NCBI RefSeq assembly: GCF_017488845.2
Contig: NZ_CP083370.1
Location: 558,001-622,000 of the forward strand
DNA from: Ensifer canadensis
GTDB taxonomy: Bacteria > Pseudomonadota > Alphaproteobacteria > Rhizobiales > Rhizobiaceae
Length of the DNA: 64,000 nt
Direction: 5' to 3'
A program made the translations under genes and the position numbers. Numbering within the stretch: the stretch's first letter is position 1; each line of letters begins with the position of its first letter. This document shows, one piece after another, positions 56,995-64,000 of the stretch. The notes under the pieces are model-generated. The model was not told the DNA's origin. It searched no databases and was given only the letters and a program-made list of their open reading frames with translations.

Positions 56995-59900
56995 ATGAAG
57001 TTCAACAAGCTTCGCCTGCTTGGCTTCAAATCCTTCGTCGAACCCAGCGAATTCATCATCGAGCGCGGTCTGACCGGCATCGTCGGCCCGAACGGCTGCG
57101 GCAAGTCGAACCTTGTCGAGGCATTGCGCTGGGTTATGGGGGAGAACTCCTACAAGAACATGCGCGCGTCCGGTATGGACGATGTGATCTTCTCGGGCTC
57201 CGGCAATCGCCCGGCGCGCAACACCGCCGAAGTCGGCCTCTACCTCGACAACAGCGATCGCACCGCGCCTGCCGCCTTCAACGACAGCGACGAAATCCAG
57301 GTGACGCGCCGCATCGAGCGCGAACAGGGCTCGGTCTACAGGATCAACGGCAAGGAAGCGCGCGCCAAGGATGTGCAGCTGCTGTTTGCCGACGCGTCCA
57401 CCGGCGCTCGCTCGCCGTCGATGGTCGGCCAGGGCCGCATCGGCGAGCTGATTGCGGCAAAGCCGCAGGCCAGGCGCCAGCTTCTGGAAGAGGCGGCCGG
57501 TATTTCCGGCCTGCACTCGCGCCGGCATGAGGCCGAGCTGCGGCTGAAAGCCGCCGAAACCAACCTCGAGCGCCTTGATGACGTCACCTCTCAGCTCGAA
57601 AGCCAGATCGAGAGCCTGAAACGGCAGGCGCGCCAGGCCAGTCGCTTCAAGATGCTCTCTGCCGATATCCGCAAGCACGAGGCGATCCTGTTCCACATCC
57701 GCTGGGTTCAGGCCAAGGAAGCCGAAGCCGAGGCGACCAGCCAACTCAACCAGGTGACGGCACTCGTCGCCGAAAAGGCGCAGGCCCAGATGCAGGCCGC
57801 CAAGGATCAGGCGATTTCCAGCCTGAAACTGCCGGAGCTGCGCGAGAGCGAGGCGAAATTGGCGGCCGCACTGCAGCGGCTGCAGATCGCCCGTTCGCAG
57901 CTTGAGGAGGATGCTGGCCGTATCCTGCGCCGTCGCGACGAGCTGCAGCGTCGCCTGGCCCAGCTTGCCGAGGATATCGCCCGCGAGGAGCGCCTGGTTG
58001 CCGACAATGCCGGTATTCTCGCTCGCCTCGACGAAGAAGATGAAGAACTGCGCGAACTGCTCGCCGAGGCGGACGACCGGGCAAGCGAAGCCCGGGAACG
58101 GCTCGAGGAAGCGAACGAAAAGCTCTCCATGAGCGAAGCAGATCTCAGCCGGCTGACGGCCGAGCGTGCCGAGGCACAGGCCGGTCGCAACCAGCTTGAG
58201 CGGGCGCTGCGCGATCTCTCGGAGCGGCAGGCTCGGTTGGCGCGCCAGCTCTCCGACCAGGCCCGCGATCTTGACGAACTCGACCGGCAGATGTCGACGC
58301 TGCCCGACCCGCACGAAAAACAGGGCCAGGTCGAAGTGGCCGAGGCCGCCCTAGAAGAGGCCGAGGCGACTGTCGCAGCCATCGAAGAGACCCTCGCCGA
58401 AACCCGCCGCGCCGAGGCCGACGCCCGCCCGCCAGTCGATCGGGCGCGGGCCATCCTGAACGGCATCGAGACCGAGGCGCGCACGATCCGTCGCATGCTC
58501 GAAGCGGCCGGTGGTGGCGACTATCCGGCTGTTGTCGAGGAGATGAAGGTCGACCGCGGCTTCGAGACGGCGCTTGGCGCAGCGCTTGGCGATGATCTCG
58601 ATTCGCCGCTCGATAGCGCAGCACCGGCCCATTGGCGTACACCGGGCGATCATTCCGGCGATGCCGCCTTGCCGCAAGGGGCGCGCTCACTCATCGAGCA
58701 CGTTCGCGCGCCACAGGCATTGACGCGTGCCTTGAGCCAGGTCGGCATTGTCGACAGCGAGGCAGAGGCCGAGCGGCTGATGCCGCTGTTGAAACCCGGC
58801 CAGAGCCTGGTGACGAAGCAGGGCTCGGTTTGGCGGTGGGATGGCCACGTGACCGGTTCCGAAGCGCCAAGTGCTGCAGCACTAAGGCTGGCCCAGAAGA
58901 ACCGCCTTGCTGAACTCGATACTGAGGCGGACGACGCCGGCGAGTCGCTCCGCCGTGCCGAGGCTGATCTTGCCGCTGCCGGCTCGCGCATCCGCGCCGA
59001 GGATGAACGGCTGAGGCTTGCGCGCGACGCCCAGCGCATGATCACGCGCCAGCTCGGCGAAGCGCGCGATGCGCTGGCCGCTGCCGAGCGCGCATCCGGC
59101 GATCTCTCGCGTCGCCGCGCGGTTGTTGCCGAAACCAAGAGCCAGCTTGAAAGCCAGCTTGAAGAGGTCGCCGAGCAGATCGAGACCGCCAACGACGCGC
59201 TTGCCGATGCGCCCGACCTTTCAGAACTTGAGCTGAAATTGCGCACGCAAACGGCAGATGTCGCCGCCGACCGGGCAGCGGTTGCCGAAAGGCGTGCGGC
59301 CCATGACGGACTTGCGCGCGAAAACGATGCGCGCCAGCGCCGGATCACTGCGATATCAGGCGAACGCCAGACCTGGAAAGCACGGGCGGCAAGCGCCGAA
59401 GAACATATAGCCACCCTCAGGGATCGCGAGGCGGAAGCGCGCGACGAGGTCGAGGAGCTGATGGATGCGCCCGACGAGTTCGAGGACAAGCGGCGCGCGC
59501 TGATGAACGAATTGCAGAAGGCCGAGGCTTCACGTCGCGAGGCCGCCGATATCCTGGCCGAGGCCGAGGGTCGCCAGCGCGAGGCAGACCGCATGGCCGC
59601 AACCGCGCTTTCGGAGTTGGCAGAATCGCGCGAAAAGCGCGGCCGCGCCGAGGAGCGGCTGGTATCCGGCCGCGAGCGCCGGGTCGAGATCGAGGCACGC
59701 ATCCAGGAGGCGCTCTCCTGTGCTCCGCATGAGGTTATGCGGCTGACCGGGCTTGCCGTCGACGAGGCGCTGCCGGACATGCGCAATGTCGAGCGCGAGC
59801 TGGAACGGCTGAAGATCGAGCGGGAGCGTCTTGGCGCCGTCAACCTTCGGGCCGAAGAAGAACAGAAGGAGCTCTCCGAGCGGCTCGCTCTGCTTCTGAA

Positions 59901-60456
59901 GGAACGCGACGACGTCATCGAAGCGATCCGCAAGCTGCGCAGCGCCATCCAGAACCTCAACCGTGAGGGTCGCGAGCGGCTGATCGTCGCCTTCGACGTG
60001 GTCAACGCCCAGTTCCAACGGCTTTTCACCCATCTCTTCGGTGGCGGCACGGCCGAGCTGCAATTGATCGAGAGCGACGACCCGCTTGAAGCCGGCCTTG
60101 AAATCCTTGCCCGTCCGCCGGGCAAGAAGCCGCAGACCATGACGCTGCTGTCGGGCGGTGAACAGGCGCTGACGGCAATGGCGTTGATCTTCGCCGTCTT
60201 CCTCACCAATCCGGCGCCGATCTGCGTTCTTGACGAAGTCGACGCGCCGCTCGACGACCACAATGTCGAGCGCTACTGCAACCTGATGGACGAGATGGCG
60301 GCATCGACCGAAACCCGCTTCGTCATCATCACCCACAACCCGATCACCATGGCCCGCATGAACCGCCTGTTCGGCGTCACCATGGCGGAGCAGGGCGTGT
60401 CGCAGCTTGTTTCCGTCGACCTGCAGACGGCAGAGCGGCTGAGGGAAGTGGTGTAA
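56995..60456 (+). CDS. smc: Chromosome segregation protein SMC
   Basis: 1153-residue condensin ATPase. Walker A GPNGCGKS (31-38), long coiled coils about 165-500 and 640-1000, hinge about 500-640, signature LSGGEQALTAMAL (1052 onwards) and Walker B VLDEVDAPLDDHN (D1080, E1081). With ScpA/ScpB it compacts and aligns replicated chromosomes. Those partners are not in the window. It is convergent with the caspase gene, with only 2 bp between stops. Confidence 0.97.
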   Translation: MKFNKLRLLGFKSFVEPSEFIIERGLTGIVGPNGCGKSNLVEALRWVMGENSYKNMRASGMDDVIFSGSGNRPARNTAEVGLYLDNSDRTAPAAFNDSDEIQVTRRIEREQGSVYRINGKEARAKDVQLLFADASTGARSPSMVGQGRIGELIAAKPQARRQLLEEAAGISGLHSRRHEAELRLKAAETNLERLDDVTSQLESQIESLKRQARQASRFKMLSADIRKHEAILFHIRWVQAKEAEAEATSQLNQVTALVAEKAQAQMQAAKDQAISSLKLPELRESEAKLAAALQRLQIARSQLEEDAGRILRRRDELQRRLAQLAEDIAREERLVADNAGILARLDEEDEELRELLAEADDRASEARERLEEANEKLSMSEADLSRLTAERAEAQAGRNQLERALRDLSERQARLARQLSDQARDLDELDRQMSTLPDPHEKQGQVEVAEAALEEAEATVAAIEETLAETRRAEADARPPVDRARAILNGIETEARTIRRMLEAAGGGDYPAVVEEMKVDRGFETALGAALGDDLDSPLDSAAPAHWRTPGDHSGDAALPQGARSLIEHVRAPQALTRALSQVGIVDSEAEAERLMPLLKPGQSLVTKQGSVWRWDGHVTGSEAPSAAALRLAQKNRLAELDTEADDAGESLRRAEADLAAAGSRIRAEDERLRLARDAQRMITRQLGEARDALAAAERASGDLSRRRAVVAETKSQLESQLEEVAEQIETANDALADAPDLSELELKLRTQTADVAADRAAVAERRAAHDGLARENDARQRRITAISGERQTWKARAASAEEHIATLRDREAEARDEVEELMDAPDEFEDKRRALMNELQKAEASRREAADILAEAEGRQREADRMAATALSELAESREKRGRAEERLVSGRERRVEIEARIQEALSCAPHEVMRLTGLAVDEALPDMRNVERELERLKIERERLGAVNLRAEEEQKELSERLALLLKERDDVIEAIRKLRSAIQNLNREGRERLIVAFDVVNAQFQRLFTHLFGGGTAELQLIESDDPLEAGLEILARPPGKKPQTMTLLSGGEQALTAMALIFAVFLTNPAPICVLDEVDAPLDDHNVERYCNLMDEMAASTETRFVIITHNPITMARMNRLFGVTMAEQGVSQLVSVDLQTAERLREVV

Positions 60457-60458
60457 CT

Positions 60459-62270
60459 CTACTCGAACTCAAGCAGGAAGCTCCCGGTCGCGTCTTGCGG
60501 ACCCATGTCGTCCCAAGTCGTTACCCGCAGCGATTTAAGATCGGCTCTGCCTTCGCGGTGAGCATAATACATGCCAACATCGTCGCCCTTCTTGTGCTCG
60601 TTCGGCATGTTGGCAAACCATTTCGAGTACGTCAGCGGCTCGCCGTCGTCCCAGCCCCATCCGCCGCGCGGCTCTCTGCCCTGGGACGCTTGAACGAGAC
60701 CGATCCACGGACCCATCTTGTAGCTGACGCCGCCATTCGGATCGTATCCGGTGTTGAAGAAGTTCTCGTCGCTGTTGAAGAGTGAGGCGACGAACTCGTT
60801 CTCTGCGTCCGAAGTGATTGTAGCGAGATGTGCGCCGCAACTCTTGGCCCAATATTGTGCGACTGAGGCAGGGACATAGAGGTATCGCACGACGACGTAG
60901 AGATGCCCCTGGAAGGCACCATAGACAGTGTCGTAGCGAGGTAGGCATTCAACTGCCCTCAGAACCCGCCCGTCGGTCTCCAGCCCTCTCAAATCATCGA
61001 TCTTGTATTCGCGGGCCTTGGTGGCGCTGTAGACGCCGTCGATATCCTGCGAAACGGCGATGCCAAGTGCCTTGGCGGTGCGTTCGCTGATAAAGCCGTT
61101 GCTCGGCTGCTGGTTCCGGCTTTGGTACTGCCGGATGGCAGTGCGGGTCTGCTCGCCGAAGACGCCGTCGGCCGTGCCGATCTCAAGCCCCGTCGCCGCG
61201 AGCGCCAGCTGCACGCTCCTCCGCGCTTCCTTGCTCGGAAGCAACCGGCTCTCGATCGTCTGCGGCGTTGAATTTTGACCCCGCGCTGTCGCCGGGTCGA
61301 TCTGCGCCAATGCCTGCCTACCAAGTTCGGCATATTCGCCTGTGCGATGCTTGGCGACGAAGAAGCGCCAGATGCGCGGCGTACCGACACGAAGCGCCTT
61401 TTTGAAATCGGCTTCGGCTTCAAGCTCTGCCGGATCGACGGCAGTCGAGGGGGCCGTCTGCGTCGATGCCGCCGTCGGTGTTTCCGGCCCGAAGTAGAAT
61501 TCCAGCGACAGGGACGAAAGGATCTGCGGTGATTGTTTGCCGCCCGTGTCCTTGCGCACATCGCGAACCACGCGCTTGAAGGCGGTGCCAACCTCAAGCC
61601 CGGGGCCGGAGAGGTTGGCGATCAGGGCGCGGGTAAAGGGTGAATGCCCGTCGGTGCCGTCGGCAGCGACCTGTCCCGGGGCGGCCGCAAAGGCGACCAG
61701 TGTACCGGCACCTTGCGTTTCGATCGGTGCAAGTCCGCGGGTGGCGCCGCCACGCGTGGCGCCATCGACGTCGACATTCAGTTTGTTGGCGAGCGGATTG
61801 TTGCGACAGGCGTCGAGGAACACCAGGGATATCCGGGCGCGTTTTTCGAGTGCATTGATGATCTCGGACAGCGCCACGGTTTCCGCCGGCACGTCGAACT
61901 CGCTTTCGAGCCTGGCATCCGTGCCGATCAGAAAATTCTCGCCATGGAGCTGCATGCCGTGGCCGGCAAAATAGAACAGTGCAATATCCTGCGGCCCGAT
62001 CTTGCGGGCGAAGCGCGAGAGCGCCTCGGCAAAGCTCTTGCGGTCTGCATTCAGCACGAGGTCCGCTTCAAAGCCTTTGCTCTGCAGGAAGCCGCTGAAG
62101 GCTTCGGCGTCGCGGGTCGCGTTCGGCAAGCTTCCGGCGATCGCGTAGTTACTCATGCCAACGATCAGAGCCAGCCGCTTGCCGCCATTGTCGCCGAACA
62201 CTGGGCTCGCAGCAAACAACAAAAGCAGAAATGACAGCATCGAAAAGCGCAGTTTCGCACGACATTTCAT
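60459..62270 (-). CDS. Secreted caspase-fold protease with peptidoglycan-binding and C-type-lectin domains
   Basis: 603 residues from ATG 62270 with GGAGG 7 nt upstream. Signal peptide 1-26. Peptidase C14 domain about 30-262: KRLALIVGMSNYA, catalytic His H104 (YFAGHGMQ) and catalytic Cys C155 (FLDACRNNP). A linker follows, then a peptidoglycan-binding-like domain about 350-405 (LQLA-like repeat, DGVFGEQTRTAIRQYQ). The last 150 residues resemble a C-type lectin domain: GAHLATITSDAENEFV, WIGL (522-525), GWGWDDGEPLTYSKW and WDDM (586-589). Function is unknown; exported bacterial caspases are not well studied. Single gene. Confidence 0.87.
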   Translation of the reverse strand: MKCRAKLRFSMLSFLLLLFAASPVFGDNGGKRLALIVGMSNYAIAGSLPNATRDAEAFSGFLQSKGFEADLVLNADRKSFAEALSRFARKIGPQDIALFYFAGHGMQLHGENFLIGTDARLESEFDVPAETVALSEIINALEKRARISLVFLDACRNNPLANKLNVDVDGATRGGATRGLAPIETQGAGTLVAFAAAPGQVAADGTDGHSPFTRALIANLSGPGLEVGTAFKRVVRDVRKDTGGKQSPQILSSLSLEFYFGPETPTAASTQTAPSTAVDPAELEAEADFKKALRVGTPRIWRFFVAKHRTGEYAELGRQALAQIDPATARGQNSTPQTIESRLLPSKEARRSVQLALAATGLEIGTADGVFGEQTRTAIRQYQSRNQQPSNGFISERTAKALGIAVSQDIDGVYSATKAREYKIDDLRGLETDGRVLRAVECLPRYDTVYGAFQGHLYVVVRYLYVPASVAQYWAKSCGAHLATITSDAENEFVASLFNSDENFFNTGYDPNGGVSYKMGPWIGLVQASQGREPRGGWGWDDGEPLTYSKWFANMPNEHKKGDDVGMYYAHREGRADLKSLRVTTWDDMGPQDATGSFLLEFE

Positions 62271-62419
62271 GACCTGCCTCCAAGCCCACAGGACTGAAAC
62301 GGATCGCCATGACGGGATATTCGCCGATGTGCCCCTCATCGCTTCGTAATATTAGATATTTATGATGGATGCTGCAATGTGCAGTCCTGGGCCGATTGCG
62401 TCAGCGCCACGCGGTAAAC

Positions 62420-62518
62420 TACAGCGCCGCGCGTCTTGTTAGACGCGCAAAGGTCGCTGCAGCACCTTGGATTGCTGCATGTTTTGAATCGAATACGATT
62501 TAAGGAAACGTGCAGTAG
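62420..62518. repeat. RIME-like mosaic repeat, near-complete copy
   Basis: TACAGCGCCGCGCGTCTTGT, TAGACGCGCAAAGGTCGCTG, then TTGCTGCATGTTTTGAATCG and GATTTAAGGAAACGTGCAGT. The first hairpin is perfect here (GCGCGTCT...AGACGCGC). It ends 4 bp before the AraC gene stop. Confidence 0.82.
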
Positions 62519-62521
62519 GCT

Positions 62522-63571
62522 CTATGCCGCTTCGCGAAATTCGGGCACGCGCTGCTCTTCGCGCCACGAAGAAGGGCTCTGGCCGGTGACGCGCAGGAAC
62601 TCGCGGTTGAAGTTCGATTTCGTCAGGAAGCCGGCCTCGAAGGCGATCTGCGTGATTGCCTCGTCGGTCGCCGAAAGCAGCCGGCAGGCTTCCTCCACCC
62701 GGTAGTTGTTGACATATTGCGAGACGCTGATGCCGTGGATCCGGTTGATGGCATTGGAAATCCGCCGGGCCGGCACGCCGAGCTTGCGGGCGATCCGCGA
62801 GAGGTTGAGCTCGAGATCCTTGTAGAGCGCTTTCCTGCGCATCAGGTCGTCGATGCTTCGCACGATCTCGGCATCTTCTTCAGTCGCAGTGCGCTCTTGC
62901 GGCAAAGGCGCTGCGTCCCCCCGTCCGCTGTCTGTCGATGTGTCGAAGCTGGCGATCGAGGCGGCGGTGCCGAGAATGAGCAGGGCGAGTACGTTGCCTG
63001 CCGCAACGATCGCGCCGGAATAGGCACCTCCATTGCGCAGCTGGTCGAAGCCGATGGCGACGTCGCTAAGCGCTGAGGCGATCAGCGCCCACCCGGTGAA
63101 CTTGAGCGATCGGTATGAGCGAAGCACGCCGTCGAGCCGCGAGGCGACCAGTGCGTTCGGGCCCCGCCGCGCAAGCCAGAGCAAGGCAAACCCGTAGCCG
63201 AGAAAGAACAGGGTGATCGCCGTGCCGACCGCATCGCGCCAGGCAAACATCATGACCCCGACGATGAGCGGGGGCAGGAGGTGCCAGGCGATTTGCCCCA
63301 GGCGTGGCGGACCATCGCTCGCAAGGCTGCTGAAGCAAACCCATGCCAGCGCCGCGTTGAACGTCGCAAGCATCGCCTGTGCCAAGAGGATGGTACGGAT
63401 TTCGTAGCCCCATCGGATGCCGATCAGCACGGATTGCAGTGCATAAGCGCACACGAGCAGCAGGAACAGGCGTTGCTCGAAGGTCATGGCCTCGCCGCGC
63501 TGCCAAAACATCCGGACAATCACGATCATCAGCAGCAGGGAAACGACGAAGGGGAGCGGTACAAACAGCAT
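62522..63571 (-). CDS. Membrane-bound AraC-family transcriptional regulator
   Basis: 349 residues from ATG 63571. The N-terminal half has about seven hydrophobic helices (LPFVVSLLLMIVIVRMFW, then six more to about 225). The C-terminal 110 residues form a double HTH of AraC type: LSRIARKLGVPARRISNAIN and EACRLLSATDEAITQIAFEA, ending with SQYVNNYR and the FNREFLRVTGQSP signature. Such proteins sense membrane or extracellular cues while bound to DNA. Divergent from the exported protein gene. Confidence 0.88.
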   Translation of the reverse strand: MLFVPLPFVVSLLLMIVIVRMFWQRGEAMTFEQRLFLLLVCAYALQSVLIGIRWGYEIRTILLAQAMLATFNAALAWVCFSSLASDGPPRLGQIAWHLLPPLIVGVMMFAWRDAVGTAITLFFLGYGFALLWLARRGPNALVASRLDGVLRSYRSLKFTGWALIASALSDVAIGFDQLRNGGAYSGAIVAAGNVLALLILGTAASIASFDTSTDSGRGDAAPLPQERTATEEDAEIVRSIDDLMRRKALYKDLELNLSRIARKLGVPARRISNAINRIHGISVSQYVNNYRVEEACRLLSATDEAITQIAFEAGFLTKSNFNREFLRVTGQSPSSWREEQRVPEFREAA

Positions 63572-63734
63572 GAGCGGAAGAATTCTTCGGGAGGGAGGTG
63601 GGCGGATGGCAGGATGATGCCCTTGATTGCGTTCAGGGTCGACCCGAAACGCGATCAAGGTCGCGACTGCGTTCGATTTCAGGCGAGCTATTCCGGTCCG
63701 GCGATGGTGCCAGACCGCACGAATGGAGCGTCAA

Positions 63735-64000
63735 ATGTTGATCGGACCGCCAGCAATGGTTCTCGCCCCCATCCTTCTCCTCGCCCTGGCGAGCAATGCC
63801 GAGACATCGGCGAGGGACATCGATATCACCGGCGTCACGGCGATCGTCGCCACCGGCGACGCAAGCGCAATCGAACTCACCAGCGATGAGACTTTGCCCT
63901 TCAGCGCCTCGGTCGAGAGCAGGCGGTCCGGCTGGTTTGCCCCCTTCTATTCCAGCTGGTTCTACAGCGATTGCGTATCGGAGACCCGTATGCGCGTCGA
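63735..64000 (+). CDS. Exported protein of unknown function (cut by window end)
   Basis: First 88 residues only, open to the end of the window. ATG 63735 starts MLIGPPAMVLAPILLLALAS, a signal peptide ending near NAETSA; ATG 63756 is an alternative. The mature part starts RDIDITGVTAIVATGDASAI, resembling small beta-repeat exported proteins, but no family can be assigned. Divergent from the membrane AraC gene and a candidate target. Confidence 0.65.
   Translation, partial: MLIGPPAMVLAPILLLALASNAETSARDIDITGVTAIVATGDASAIELTSDETLPFSASVESRRSGWFAPFYSSWFYSDCVSETRMRV

Noticed and set aside
58650-60263. Minus-strand 537-residue Ser/Arg-rich ORF
   Set aside because: It is the complement of the smc coiled coil; long open frames are expected opposite GC-rich coiled coils.

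Overview
The window is about 64 kb of GC-rich chromosomal DNA from an alphaproteobacterium of the order Hyphomicrobiales. It most resembles the Sinorhizobium/Ensifer branch of Rhizobiaceae. This rests on protein features (CcrM methylase, RibB with a degenerate second domain, a BioR/TTATCTATAA circuit, a rhizobial-type cta operon, type II homoserine kinase) and on RIME-like mosaic intergenic repeats. No database could be searched, so the genus is an inference. Genes are densely packed. I see no rRNA, tRNA, insertion sequence, prophage or CRISPR array, so this is mostly core genome with a few accessory genes.

Layout. 0-4.6 kb: dxs (cut by the window edge), a pirin, xseB, a histone-deacetylase-family enzyme and an MDR oxidoreductase, all on the minus strand. 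4.6-9.6 kb: a hotdog thioesterase facing a minus-strand operon bioM-bioN-bioY-acyl-CoA ligase-thiolase, in which the thiolase lacks its second catalytic cysteine. 9.6-19.7 kb: an AlkX/YcaQ-like glycosylase, tldD, a D,D-carboxypeptidase with SPOR domain, a NodB-like deacetylase, pdxH, a surface antigen, a J-domain protein, fabI, a histidine phosphatase and a DUF1344 protein. 20-25.7 kb: a CHASE-PAS-PAS-GGDEF-EAL protein, aroC and ribB. 26.7-33.8 kb: the aa3 cytochrome oxidase operon ctaC-D-B-(coxF-like)-G-E, then an L,D-transpeptidase, a DUF983 protein and SURF1. A perfect FNR/FixK box lies just before ctaC. 34-39 kb: ispH, thrB, rnhA, peroxiredoxin, a DsbD-N protein and YqgE/AlgH. 39-47.8 kb: a second GGDEF-EAL protein with a GGDQF site, an acetyltransferase, an M16 peptidase, thrC, a lipoprotein and an orphan amino-acid-binding protein. 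48-52 kb: HAD hydrolase, bioR, BioR boxes, a second bioY, DUF1284, then an ArsR regulator facing NIPSNAP and ABM genes. 52-64 kb: ccrM, HAD, mutY, DUF721, a DsbA-like lipoprotein, smc, a caspase-PG-binding-C-type-lectin protein, a membrane AraC regulator and a truncated exported protein.

Several sets cooperate. dxs and ispH begin and end the MEP isoprenoid pathway. thrB and thrC make threonine from homoserine. Two biotin-uptake modules (an energised bioMNY and a BioR-controlled solitary bioY) lie 40 kb apart. ccrM, smc and two c-di-GMP proteins belong to cell-cycle and surface control. Six complete or partial copies of a mosaic palindromic repeat mark intergenic regions, and one supplies the final codons of mutY. 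The most unusual gene is the caspase/peptidoglycan-binding/C-type-lectin fusion at 60.5-62.3 kb.
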